Assembly (NCBI RefSeq): GCF_042466115.1
Contig: NZ_JAXHBQ010000001.1
Location: 310,001 to 374,000 of the forward strand
Source of the DNA: SW4 sp042466115
GTDB taxonomy: Bacteria; Pseudomonadota; Alphaproteobacteria; Rhodobacterales; Rhodobacteraceae
Direction: 5' to 3'
Length of the DNA stretch: 64,000 nt
The notes beneath the pieces were generated by a model. It searched no databases and was not told the origin of the DNA. It saw only the letters and a list, made by a program, of their open reading frames with translations. The translations under genes and the position numbers were made by a program. Shown here piece after piece: positions 43,425-51,842 of this stretch. Every line of letters begins with the position of its first letter. Positions within the stretch are counted from its first letter, which is position 1.

Positions 43425-45551
43425 TTGTCTGATACCCAGTCACTGGCTGAAATCGCCGTTGCCGACCTGACCGAAAGTCAGGCGCGCGCCGAACTGGCGC
43501 GGCTGGCGGATGTCTTGGCGCAGGCCAACACCGCCTATCACGGGCAGGACGCCCCCGACCTGTCTGACGCCGACTATGATGCGCTCAAACAGCGTAACAC
43601 GGCGATCGAGGCGCGCTTTCCCGGATTGAAACGCGCCGACAGCCCCAGTGATCAGGTCGGTGCCGCACCCGCCCAGGGGTTCGGCAAGATCACCCACAAA
43701 ATCGCGATGCTTTCGCTGGGCAATGCCTTTGCGGACGCGGAGGTTGCCGAATTTGACGCCGGTGTGCGCAAGTTTCTGGGCCATGACGCGCCCCTGTCCT
43801 ACACTGCCGAGCCGAAAATAGACGGGCTGTCCCTGTCCCTGCGCTATGAAAACGGCGCGCTGGTCAGTGCCGCAACGCGTGGCGACGGGGCCGTGGGCGA
43901 GGACGTGACCGCCAACGCGCGCACGGTTGCCGACATCCCGCAAACCCTGACCGGTGCGCCCGATATCATCGAAGTGCGCGGCGAGGTTTACATGTCGCAT
44001 GATGATTTCGCGGCCTTGAACGACCGCCAAGCCGCAACCGGCGGCAAGACATTCGCCAACCCGCGCAACGCCGCCGCCGGATCCCTGCGCCAGCTTGACC
44101 CGGCCATCACCCGTGCGCGCCCGCTGCGGTTCTTTGCCTATGCCTGGGGCGACCTGTCCGCGCCGCTGTCGGACACGCAAAAAGGCGCAATCGACAGGCT
44201 TGCCAGCCTTGGATTTGTCACCAATCCGCTAACCACGCTGTGTGACGGCCCCGATGCGATGATTGCCCATTACCGCCAGATCGAAGAACAGCGCGCCACC
44301 CTTGGCTATGACATCGACGGTGTCGTTTACAAGGTGAACGACCTTGATCTGCAACGCCGCCTCGGGTTCCGCTCCACCACGCCCCGCTGGGCCATTGCCC
44401 ATAAATTCCCCGCCGAACTGGCGTGGACCACGCTCGAAGCCATCGACATTCAGGTCGGGCGCACTGGCGCGCTGTCGCCTGTCGCGCGCCTGAAACCTGT
44501 GACGGTCGGCGGGGTCGTCGTATCCAACGCAACCCTGCATAACGAGGATTACATCGCCGGTCGTGGCAACAAGGGCGAAGAAATTCGCGGCGGTAAGGAC
44601 ATCCGCATTGGTGACTGGGTGCAGGTGTACCGCGCCGGTGACGTGATCCCGAAAGTCGCCGATGTGGACCTGTCCAAACGCCCCGCCGATGCTGAACCCT
44701 ATGAATTTCCCCACATCTGCCCCGATTGCGGGAGCGAGGCGATCCGCGAGGAAGGCGACGCCGTGCGCCGTTGCACCGGCGGGCTGATCTGCCCCGCGCA
44801 GGCTGTAGAAAAGCTGAAACATTTCGTGTCGCGCGGCGCATTTGACATCGAAGGACTTGGCGCGAAACAGGTCGAGCAGTTCTACACTGACGGCTGGGTG
44901 CGCGAACCCGCCGATATTTTCACCCTGCGTGATCGGTTCGGGTCCGGCATGCAGCAGCTGAAAAACCGCGAGGGCTGGGGCGACAAGAGTGCCGCCAACC
45001 TGTTTGATGCGATTGATGAACGCCGCAAGATCCCGCTGCACCGGCTGATTTTCGGCCTTGGTATCCGGCATGTGGGAGAACAGGTGTCCAAACTGCTGGC
45101 CACGCATTTCGGCACGTGGGACGCCTTTGAAACCGCGCTGACGCAGGCCGAAATCGGGCAAGGTGCCGCTTGGGACGACCTGATGAATATCGACGGGGTT
45201 GGCGCGGTGCTGGCGCAATCGGTGATCACGACCCTGCAACAAAAGGCCGAGCGCGCGAGCATCGACCGCCTTGTTGCGCAACTGGAAGTGCAAGCCGCCG
45301 CGCGCCCGACCAGCGATAGTCCCGTTGCCGGCAAAACCGTGGTGTTTACCGGATCATTGGAAAAAATGACCCGCGCCGAGGCCGAGGCGCGCGCGGAATC
45401 CCTTGGCGCGAAAGTGGCCGGATCGGTCAGCGCGAAAACCGATCTGCTGGTCGCGGGGCCGGGGGCCGGATCAAAGGCGAAAAAGGCCGCTGATCTGGGC
45501 ATTGAAACGCTGGACGAGGACGGCTGGCTGACCCTGATCGGTGACGCATGA
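43425..45551 (+). CDS. ligA: NAD-dependent DNA ligase LigA
   Basis: The 708-residue protein has all LigA modules: the Ia NAD domain, the adenylation domain with KIDG (131-134, catalytic Lys131), the OB-fold (GRTGALSPVARLKPVTVGG), a Cys4 zinc finger (CPDC...CTGG..CPAQ), HhH repeats and a C-terminal BRCT domain (about 625-705, GKTVVFTGSLEKMTRAEA). It seals nicks between Okazaki fragments. The start is TTG at 43425-43427 after AAGGGTAGGGG. It overlaps recG by 4 bp. Confidence 0.96.
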   Translation: MSDTQSLAEIAVADLTESQARAELARLADVLAQANTAYHGQDAPDLSDADYDALKQRNTAIEARFPGLKRADSPSDQVGAAPAQGFGKITHKIAMLSLGNAFADAEVAEFDAGVRKFLGHDAPLSYTAEPKIDGLSLSLRYENGALVSAATRGDGAVGEDVTANARTVADIPQTLTGAPDIIEVRGEVYMSHDDFAALNDRQAATGGKTFANPRNAAAGSLRQLDPAITRARPLRFFAYAWGDLSAPLSDTQKGAIDRLASLGFVTNPLTTLCDGPDAMIAHYRQIEEQRATLGYDIDGVVYKVNDLDLQRRLGFRSTTPRWAIAHKFPAELAWTTLEAIDIQVGRTGALSPVARLKPVTVGGVVVSNATLHNEDYIAGRGNKGEEIRGGKDIRIGDWVQVYRAGDVIPKVADVDLSKRPADAEPYEFPHICPDCGSEAIREEGDAVRRCTGGLICPAQAVEKLKHFVSRGAFDIEGLGAKQVEQFYTDGWVREPADIFTLRDRFGSGMQQLKNREGWGDKSAANLFDAIDERRKIPLHRLIFGLGIRHVGEQVSKLLATHFGTWDAFETALTQAEIGQGAAWDDLMNIDGVGAVLAQSVITTLQQKAERASIDRLVAQLEVQAAARPTSDSPVAGKTVVFTGSLEKMTRAEAEARAESLGAKVAGSVSAKTDLLVAGPGAGSKAKKAADLGIETLDEDGWLTLIGDA

Positions 45552-47638
45552 CGGGCCGCCCCGAACCCCTTTGGCCGCTGTTTGGCGAATTGCAGACACT
45601 CGATGGTGTCGGCCCGAAAACCGCCCAGACATTCGCGCAAATGCACATCGAACGGCCACGCGATTTGTTGTTCACGCTGCCCCATTCCGGTGTGGATCGC
45701 CGACGCCGCGCCAGCATCCGCGATGTGATTGCCCCTGCGACCGTCACCGTCGAAGTGACCGTGGGCCAGCATGCGGCCCCCGCGGCCCGTGGCCGCCCTT
45801 ACCGTGTGACGGTCGCGGATGCGCAGACCAGCTTTCAGCTGGTTTTCTTTCACGCACACGGGGATTACGTGCGCAAATTGCTGCCCACTGGGCAGCGGCG
45901 GCTGATTTCGGGCAAGGTCGAACTGTTCGACGGCGTGGCGCAGATGGTCCACCCCGATCATGTGTTGCCGCTGGACGAGGGCGCGCACATTCCGGCCTTT
46001 GAACCGGTCTATCCGCTGACCGCCGGCATCACCCAGAAACTGATGTTCAAGGCCACGCGCGCCGCCGTGAACATGGCGCCGATGCTGCAGGAATGGATTG
46101 ATCCGGCCCTGAAAGCGCGCGAAAACTGGCCCGATTGGCACAGCGCACTTGCGGCCGCGCATGCGCCCGAAGATAGCGTGCATCTGGCCCCGACCGACCC
46201 CGCGCGCCAACGTCTTGCCTATGATGAACTGCTGGCCCATCAGATGACACTGGCACTGGCACGCGCGACCCTGCGGCGCGGCAAGGGGCGGCCCAGCCCC
46301 GGCACCGGATTCTTGCAACAAAAGGTGCTGGCCGCATTGCCCTATAAACCCACCGACGCGCAGACCCGCGCGGTGGCTGAAATCGGGGCCGATATGGCCG
46401 CGAAGCAGCGCATGAACCGGCTGCTGCAAGGCGATGTGGGGTCGGGCAAGACGCTCGTGGCGCTGTTGGCGCTGCTGGCGGCGGTTGAATCGGGCGGGCA
46501 GGGCGTGATGATGGCCCCGACAGAAATCCTTGCGCGTCAACACCTTGAGGGGCTGCGCCCGCTCGCGGACGATGCGGGCGTGGTGCTGGAAATCCTGACA
46601 GGGCGCGACAAGGGCAGCGAACGCGCCGCGAAACTGGCCGCCCTTGCCAGCGGCGATATTCACATCCTTGTGGGAACCCATGCAGTGTTTCAAAAGGACG
46701 TTCACTTTCACGATCTGCGCCTTGCGGTGATTGATGAACAGCACCGTTTTGGCGTGTCGCAACGCATGGAGCTGGGCGCCAAGGGCGCACTGGCCGATGT
46801 GTTGGTGATGACGGCCACGCCGATCCCGCGGTCCCTGTCACTGGCGCAATACGGCGATATGGATGTGTCGGTGCTAGACGAAAAACCGCCCGGTCGCACG
46901 CCGGTAACGACCGCGCTGGTCAGCACCGCCAAGATGGATGCGGTGGTGGACCGCTTGCGCGCCGCGGTGGCCGAAGGGCGGCAGTGCTATTGGGTTTGCC
47001 CCCTGGTCGAGGAATCCGAGGTCAGCGACATGACGGCCGCGACCGAACGGTTCAAACAGTTGCGCGCCGCCCTTGGCGAAGGACTGGTCGGGCTGGTGCA
47101 CGGGCAAATGCCACCTGCCGAAAAAGACGCGGCGATGGCGCGGTTTGTGGGCGGCGAGACCAAAGTGCTGGTCGCCACCACGGTGATCGAGGTCGGCGTG
47201 AACGTGCCCAATGCCAGCATCATGGTGATCGAACGCGCCGAAAAGTTCGGGCTGGCCCAGTTGCACCAGCTGCGTGGCCGGGTCGGGCGCGGGGCGGCGC
47301 AATCAACCTGCCTTCTAATGTATCAGAACCCGCTGAGCGAAAGCGGCAAGCGACGGCTGGAAATCCTGCGCGAAACCGAGGACGGGTTTCGTATCTCTGA
47401 AGAAGATTTGGCCATGCGCGGGGCAGGGGATGTGATCGGCACCGCGCAATCGGGCCTGCCACGGTTCCGCATCGCCGATCTGGAACGCCAAGCCGCACTG
47501 ATGGAACTGGCGCAAACCGATGCGCGCAAGCTGTTGCACGACGACCCGACACTGGACACACCGCGCGGCAAGGCGGCGCGGGTGCTTTTGTGGCTGATGG
47601 AACAGGACAAAGCTATTCGTTTGATATCAGTGGGTTAG
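45548..47638 (+). CDS. recG: ATP-dependent DNA helicase RecG
   Basis: The 696-residue branched-DNA translocase has an N-terminal wedge OB domain (about 60-170). Its superfamily 2 core has motif I GDVGSGKTLVALLALLA, motif II DEQHRFGV (DEQH), motif III VMTATPIPRSL and motif VI QLRGRVGRGAAQS. It regresses stalled forks and processes recombination intermediates. It is coupled to ligA (ATGA). A LexA-type site lies after its stop, serving the next gene. Confidence 0.96.
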   Translation: MTGRPEPLWPLFGELQTLDGVGPKTAQTFAQMHIERPRDLLFTLPHSGVDRRRRASIRDVIAPATVTVEVTVGQHAAPAARGRPYRVTVADAQTSFQLVFFHAHGDYVRKLLPTGQRRLISGKVELFDGVAQMVHPDHVLPLDEGAHIPAFEPVYPLTAGITQKLMFKATRAAVNMAPMLQEWIDPALKARENWPDWHSALAAAHAPEDSVHLAPTDPARQRLAYDELLAHQMTLALARATLRRGKGRPSPGTGFLQQKVLAALPYKPTDAQTRAVAEIGADMAAKQRMNRLLQGDVGSGKTLVALLALLAAVESGGQGVMMAPTEILARQHLEGLRPLADDAGVVLEILTGRDKGSERAAKLAALASGDIHILVGTHAVFQKDVHFHDLRLAVIDEQHRFGVSQRMELGAKGALADVLVMTATPIPRSLSLAQYGDMDVSVLDEKPPGRTPVTTALVSTAKMDAVVDRLRAAVAEGRQCYWVCPLVEESEVSDMTAATERFKQLRAALGEGLVGLVHGQMPPAEKDAAMARFVGGETKVLVATTVIEVGVNVPNASIMVIERAEKFGLAQLHQLRGRVGRGAAQSTCLLMYQNPLSESGKRRLEILRETEDGFRISEEDLAMRGAGDVIGTAQSGLPRFRIADLERQAALMELAQTDARKLLHDDPTLDTPRGKAARVLLWLMEQDKAIRLISVG

Positions 47639-47666
47639 CGCATTTCTGCGCATTTTGTTCTCAAAT

Positions 47667-47681
47667 GTTCTTAAAAAGTTC
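47667..47681 (+). promoter_or_regulatory. LexA-type SOS box (GTTC-N7-GTTC)
   Basis: GTTC (47667-47670), seven bases TTAAAAA, then GTTC (47678-47681) matches the alphaproteobacterial LexA operator. A third GTTC lies 10 bp upstream (47657), and GAAC words occur at 47705 and 47725. The box is 66 bp before the start of the 40-residue membrane protein gene and 29 bp after recG. The overlapping AT-rich DNA may be its promoter. Confidence 0.65.
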
Positions 47682-47688
47682 TTGCGTC

Positions 47689-47696
47689 ATGGTTAA
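47689..47696 (-). promoter_or_regulatory. CtrA-like half-site
   Basis: ATGGTTAA is the reverse complement of TTAACCAT. It lies 8 bp after the LexA-type box and 51 bp before the 40-residue protein's start. It could add cell-cycle control or be chance. Confidence 0.35.
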
Positions 47697-47747
47697 TGAT
47701 ATGAGAACAAAGATGCAACAAAGAGAACAACCGCAGGAGACACCAAT

Positions 47748-47870
47748 ATGGCGAAAGAGATCAAGAACGTGATCGCACGGTCGCAAGATACGATCATTTC
47801 CGACGCAATCGGTGCCCTGTCTTTGGTTGTGATCCTGTTTGTCGGACTGTCCCTGCCCGGACTGGTCTGA
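47748..47870 (+). CDS. Small single-pass membrane protein behind a LexA box, 40 aa
   Basis: The ATG at 47748 has GCAGGAGACACC upstream, a strong ribosome-binding site. The 40-residue product has a basic, amphipathic N-terminus (MAKEIKNVIARSQD), a short acidic hinge and one transmembrane helix (IGALSLVVILFVGLSLPGLV). It stands alone between a GTTC-N7-GTTC box and a strong terminator, a true single-gene unit. Size, topology and control resemble SidA of Caulobacter, a 29-residue SOS division inhibitor, but sequence similarity is not claimed. Function unknown. Confidence 0.75.
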   Translation: MAKEIKNVIARSQDTIISDAIGALSLVVILFVGLSLPGLV

Positions 47871-48001
47871 CCTGCCTGCGCTCCGTGCCGATCCCCATTC
47901 ATGTCAACCTGTCCCAACACAAGATATGAACCACACTGCCTGTCCAGAGATTGCCTCCTCTGAAAAGGGTCATCGGGTCCCACACGGAAACGCTTAACCT
48001 G

Positions 48002-48042
48002 CCGCCGCCATCCTGTCCCGGATGGCGGCGGTTTTTTATTTT
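48002..48042 (+). terminator. Strong rho-independent terminator
   Basis: CCGCCGCCATCC (48002-48013) and GGATGGCGGCGG (48020-48031) form a perfect 12-bp stem with a 6-base loop, followed by TTTTTTATTTT. It ends the transcript of the 40-residue protein gene (and any recG readthrough) before the convergent Fe-S scaffold gene. Confidence 0.92.
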
Positions 48043-48056
48043 GTGGCAGGGGGTTG

Positions 48057-48497
48057 TCAGGCGTTGTTCATGCTCTTGATCGCATCAAGTGTGGCATCGA
48101 ATGCCAGCAGGATCGAACCATGGCGGTTCTTGTAGTCTGCCGCCGGTTGCAGCACTTCCAGCCCGTCAAAAGGCGCGGCAGGCACGGGGCCGCCGGATTT
48201 CAGCATTGCCGCCAGTTCATCACGCCCCTTTTGCACCGTTGCTGCGTCCAGTCCGATGATCACCGCACCAATCACCGCCGCGGCCGCCTGGCCCAAGGCG
48301 CAGGCCTTCACGTCTTGTCCATAAGCGCTGATCCTGCCATCCGTCAGGGCGATGTCCACCGTCACGGTTGAGCCGCACAGCGGTGCGCGCTTTGTTGCGC
48401 TGCCCATCGGCGCAGGCAGGCGTGTGGTGTGGGGCATATCCGCCGCCAACGCCAGAATCCGCGCGGAATAGAGTTTGATCATGTCCTGGTCGGCCAC
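48057..48497 (-). CDS. Iron-sulfur cluster scaffold protein, NifU-N/IscU-like
   Basis: The 146-residue protein has the NifU_N pattern with ligand cysteines in APLCGSTVTVD and VKACALGQAAAAVI. The third IscU cysteine is not obvious, as in the SufU-like group common in alphaproteobacteria. It would hold nascent Fe-S clusters. The start is GTG at 48497 with AAAGGG upstream. The ATG five codons later (48482) has a badly spaced Shine-Dalgarno. It is divergent from hisI. Confidence 0.82.
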   Translation of the reverse strand: MADQDMIKLYSARILALAADMPHTTRLPAPMGSATKRAPLCGSTVTVDIALTDGRISAYGQDVKACALGQAAAAVIGAVIIGLDAATVQKGRDELAAMLKSGGPVPAAPFDGLEVLQPAADYKNRHGSILLAFDATLDAIKSMNNA

Positions 48498-48561
48498 GGG
48501 GTTTGCCCTTTCGTTTCTTGCCCCCTAGATAGGGCCGGTAATCGCAAAAGGAAATCCCGCC

Positions 48562-48927
48562 ATGACCTTTGATCCCGCAACGCTGACATATAATGACGCC
48601 GGCCTGATCCCCTGTATTGCCCAAGACCAAAGCGGCGAAGTGCTGATGATGGCCTGGATGAACGCGCAGGCGGTGGCGCAAACGCTGGCAACGGGGCGTG
48701 TCACCTATTGGTCGCGATCCCGCGGGGCGTTCTGGATCAAGGGCGAAACATCGGGACATACGCAGGATCTGGTGGATCTGCGCGTTGATTGTGACCGCGA
48801 CTGCCTGCTGGCCGTGGTGCGCCAGACAGGCCCGGCCTGCCACACGCACCGGCGGTCCTGTTTTTATACATCCGTCATGGATGGTGAAACCGAACTGATG
48901 GCACCGATGGCCGAAAGCGCGGATTGA
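48562..48927 (+). CDS. hisI: Phosphoribosyl-AMP cyclohydrolase HisI
   Basis: The 121-residue zinc enzyme opens the purine ring of PR-AMP in histidine synthesis. It shows VLMMAWMNAQAVAQTL, TYWSRSRGAFWIKGETSGH, the metal segment DCDRDCLLAVV and CHTHRRSCFY. It is the stand-alone form without a HisE domain. The 3' end faces gluQ with a 30-bp gap holding a fragment of a dispersed repeat. Confidence 0.95.
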   Translation: MTFDPATLTYNDAGLIPCIAQDQSGEVLMMAWMNAQAVAQTLATGRVTYWSRSRGAFWIKGETSGHTQDLVDLRVDCDRDCLLAVVRQTGPACHTHRRSCFYTSVMDGETELMAPMAESAD

Positions 48928-48957
48928 GTTGTATTGGCCAAGATGAAGCCGGGAGCG

Positions 48958-49812
48958 TCAGAGCCCGACCATCTGGCGGATGTCCCCGGGGCTGGCCCCT
49001 TCGGCGCGGTATTTCGACAGGGCGCGCGCATCGTCACGTTTGGCAAGTCGGCGGCCCTGATCATCGCGGATCAGCCTGTGATGGTGATAGATTGGTGTCG
49101 GCAAGCCCAGCAGCCGTTGCAGGATCACATGGATTTTCGTTGCTGCGAACAGATCCTGGCCGCGCACGATATGGGTGATGCCCTGGGCCGCGTCATCAAG
49201 CACCACAGAAAGGTGATAGGACGTGCCCATGTCGCGGCGTGACAGGACAACGTCACCGATGCTGGCGAGGGCTTCGTCTGCGCCAAAGGAGATCGCGCCG
49301 GTTTCGCCGTCCGGGCCTTTGCCGGTTTCGGTAAATGTGAACGGTGTGGTCAGGTCACGCAGGGCGCGTTCCAGCCACAGGCGCAGGGCGCGATCGGTGG
49401 GCATGGGCGTATCTTGCGGGCAGGCCGGGCGGCAGATGCCCGGATAGATCAACCCGTCGGGACCGGTCAGCACCAGCATGCCCTCTTGCGGGGCGGCCAT
49501 CGCCGCCAGAACATCCCGCCGCGAGCAAGTGCAGGCAAAGACATACCCGTTGTCCCACATCCAGTTCAGCCTGTCGTGATACTGGGCCAGCCTGTCGGAC
49601 TGGCGCATCACAGGGGTTGGCCATGTCAGCCCCAACCAGCGTAGGTCGTCATAGATCTGCGCCTCCCATTCCGGACGCGCGCGGGTCTGGTCGATGTCTT
49701 CGATCCGCAGCAGGAACGTGCCGTCGCGCGCCATGTCATGGGCCAGAAGGGCGCTATAGGCATGCCCCAGATGCAGCGGCCCCGTGGGCGAGGGCGCAAA
49801 GCGGGTGATCAT
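48958..49812 (-). CDS. gluQ: Glutamyl-Q tRNA(Asp) synthetase
   Basis: This 284-residue truncated GluRS paralogue lacks an anticodon-binding domain. It has TRFAPSPTGPLHLGHAYSA (HIGH motif), the zinc-site region FACTCSRRD and CRPAC, and RLAKRDDARAL in place of KMSKS. It attaches glutamate to queuosine in tRNA-Asp. It overlaps the methyltransferase gene upstream by 4 bp. Confidence 0.94.
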   Translation of the reverse strand: MITRFAPSPTGPLHLGHAYSALLAHDMARDGTFLLRIEDIDQTRARPEWEAQIYDDLRWLGLTWPTPVMRQSDRLAQYHDRLNWMWDNGYVFACTCSRRDVLAAMAAPQEGMLVLTGPDGLIYPGICRPACPQDTPMPTDRALRLWLERALRDLTTPFTFTETGKGPDGETGAISFGADEALASIGDVVLSRRDMGTSYHLSVVLDDAAQGITHIVRGQDLFAATKIHVILQRLLGLPTPIYHHHRLIRDDQGRRLAKRDDARALSKYRAEGASPGDIRQMVGL

Positions 49813-50420
49813 GAACGGCGCAGCACGATCACGTCCGATCCCATGCCCTTGTCAGGCAGGTGCGGGCCATGATCGCGGTGGACCTCGCTGACCGTTCCCG
49901 CCGCCAAAAGGCGGGCAAGGTGATCGGTATAGCGTGAATCGGCCAGCGTCGGGTCGTTGAACGAAAACGCCAGCAACCCGCCGGCATCCAATGCGTCGAT
50001 CAGCAAATCAAGCGTATCGGGCGGGGCCGCACCAAGGCTGACCACACCGGCAGCGAGAATCGCATCATAGCTTCCGCGCGCCACGTCAAGCGCACCTGGT
50101 GTGCCCGCGAACAGCTTGCGGTAAATCCCTTTTTGCTGCGCCAGGGCCAACATTTCCGGCGTGATGTCAGTGCCGTCGATCGTGGTAAAACCCGCTTGCG
50201 CCAAGGCCATACCCGACAACCCCGTGCCACAGCCGAAATCCAGCACCGGTCGCGTCACATCCATCAGCGGACCAAGGGCACTGGCCGCACGCGTCGGCGT
50301 CACATAGCCCGAGCCAAGCACATCGGCGTCATAGTCGGCCGCCCAGTCGCGATAGATCGCGATGGTGTCCTCGACCGAGCGGGGTTTCCAGAGTTTGGTG
50401 TTCAAAGTGTCGTCTGCCAT
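49809..50420 (-). CDS. Class I SAM-dependent methyltransferase
   Basis: The 203-residue protein has motif I VLDFGCGTGLSGMALAQAGF, DGTDITPEMLALAQ for motif II and DAILAAGVVSLGAAPPD around motif III/IV. It is a small stand-alone Rossmann methyltransferase of the Methyltransf_11/25 type. Substrate unknown. It is probably co-transcribed with gluQ (overlap) and lies 19 bp downstream of trmFO. A role in tRNA modification is a contextual guess only. Confidence 0.85.
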   Translation of the reverse strand: MADDTLNTKLWKPRSVEDTIAIYRDWAADYDADVLGSGYVTPTRAASALGPLMDVTRPVLDFGCGTGLSGMALAQAGFTTIDGTDITPEMLALAQQKGIYRKLFAGTPGALDVARGSYDAILAAGVVSLGAAPPDTLDLLIDALDAGGLLAFSFNDPTLADSRYTDHLARLLAAGTVSEVHRDHGPHLPDKGMGSDVIVLRRS

Positions 50421-50439
50421 GTTTCAAGGCTAGCGCGGG

Positions 50440-51783
50440 TTACGCACCTTGGGCAAGCCAGGCTTGCCAGTCGGTCTTGGCGCGGTCGGTATAGGCCTTG
50501 TAGCGGTCCTTGCGTCCGCGACGGCCCGATTTAAGCCCCTCGACAGCGGGAAACAGCCCGAAATTGACGTTCATCGGCTGGAACGTCTTGGCATCTGCCC
50601 CGCCGGTGATGTGGGTGACAAGTGCGCCGGTCGCTGTTGTGTCAGGGACGGGTGGCAGCGTTTCGCCGCGCAATTCGGCGGTTGCCAGGCGCCCTGCAAG
50701 CAGGCCCATGGCCGCCGATTCAACATAGCCTTCAACGCCGGTGATCTGGCCCGCGAACCGGATATTAGGGCGCGATTTCAGGCGCATCTGGTCATCCAGC
50801 AAGGTGGGTGAATTCAGAAACGTGTTGCGATGAATACCCCCAAGACGGGCAAAATTCGCATTCTCCAGTCCTGGAATGCGTTTGAGAACATCGATTTGCG
50901 CGCCATACTTCATCTTGGTCTGAAAGCCGACGATATTGTAAAGCGTCCCCAACGCATTGTCGCGGCGCAGTTGCACTACGGCGTAGGGCTTGTTTTCGGG
51001 ATCGTGCGCATTGGTCAGGCCAACCGGTTTCATCGGCCCGAAACGCAGGGTCTCGCGGCCCCTTTCGGCCATGACCTCGATCGGCAGGCAGCCATCAAAA
51101 TAGCCAGCGGTTTCGCCCTCTTTGAATTCGGTTTTTTCAGCGGCCAGCAAGGCATCAATAAAACCTTCGTAATCGGCCTTGGTCATCGGGCAGTTCAGAT
51201 AGGCTGTGCGCTCGTCCTCGGTGTCGCCCTTGTCATAGCGGCTTTGCATCCACGCCACATCCATGTTGATGCTGTCGTGATAGATGATCGGGGCGATGGC
51301 GTCGAAAAACGCCAGTGCTTCGGCACCGGTTTCGGCGGCAATGGCATCTGCCAGCTTGCCCGATGTCAGCGGACCTGTGGCGATAATCCACTGGCCATCG
51401 TCCGGCAGCGCATCAATTTCCTCGTATGAAACCGATATGTTAGGGTGCGCGGTTAAGGTCGCCGTGACGGTTTCGGCAAAGGGATCACGATCAACCGCCA
51501 GCGCACCACCAGCGGGCAGTTTATGCTGATCGGCCGTGGCCATGATGATCCCGCCAGCGGCGCGCATTTCCCAATGCAGCAGGCCCACTGCGTTTTGTTC
51601 ATTGTCGTCCGAGCGGAAGGAATTGGAACAGACCATCTCTGCCAGATTGCCGGTCCGGTGGGCAAAGGTTGCGACCTTGGGGCGCATTTCATGGATCACG
51701 ACCTGAATGCCCGCGTTGGCGGCTTGCCATGCGGCTTCGGATCCGGCCATGCCGCCGCCGACGATGTGGAGCTCTTGTGTCAT
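50440..51783 (-). CDS. trmFO: tRNA (uracil-54-C5)-methyltransferase TrmFO
   Basis: The 447-residue flavoprotein makes T54 in tRNA using methylene-THF and FADH2. It begins TQELHIVGGGMAGSEAAWQAA (FAD binding). It continues with NSFRSDDNEQNAVGLLHWEMR, PAGGALAVDR, CPMTKADYEGF, GRETLRFGPMKPVGL and FAGQITGVEGYVESAAMGL. The family replaces TrmA in many alphaproteobacteria and Gram-positives. Confidence 0.96.
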   Translation of the reverse strand: MTQELHIVGGGMAGSEAAWQAANAGIQVVIHEMRPKVATFAHRTGNLAEMVCSNSFRSDDNEQNAVGLLHWEMRAAGGIIMATADQHKLPAGGALAVDRDPFAETVTATLTAHPNISVSYEEIDALPDDGQWIIATGPLTSGKLADAIAAETGAEALAFFDAIAPIIYHDSINMDVAWMQSRYDKGDTEDERTAYLNCPMTKADYEGFIDALLAAEKTEFKEGETAGYFDGCLPIEVMAERGRETLRFGPMKPVGLTNAHDPENKPYAVVQLRRDNALGTLYNIVGFQTKMKYGAQIDVLKRIPGLENANFARLGGIHRNTFLNSPTLLDDQMRLKSRPNIRFAGQITGVEGYVESAAMGLLAGRLATAELRGETLPPVPDTTATGALVTHITGGADAKTFQPMNVNFGLFPAVEGLKSGRRGRKDRYKAYTDRAKTDWQAWLAQGA

Positions 51784-51842
51784 GACGCCACCGATAGCTT
51801 TGGATGATGCGGTTTGAAAGGGCGGGTTTACACTTTGTTGTG

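Noticed and set aside
44882..46762. A 626-residue minus-strand open frame
   Set aside because: Antisense to ligA and recG, whose motifs are complete; the product has no domain character.
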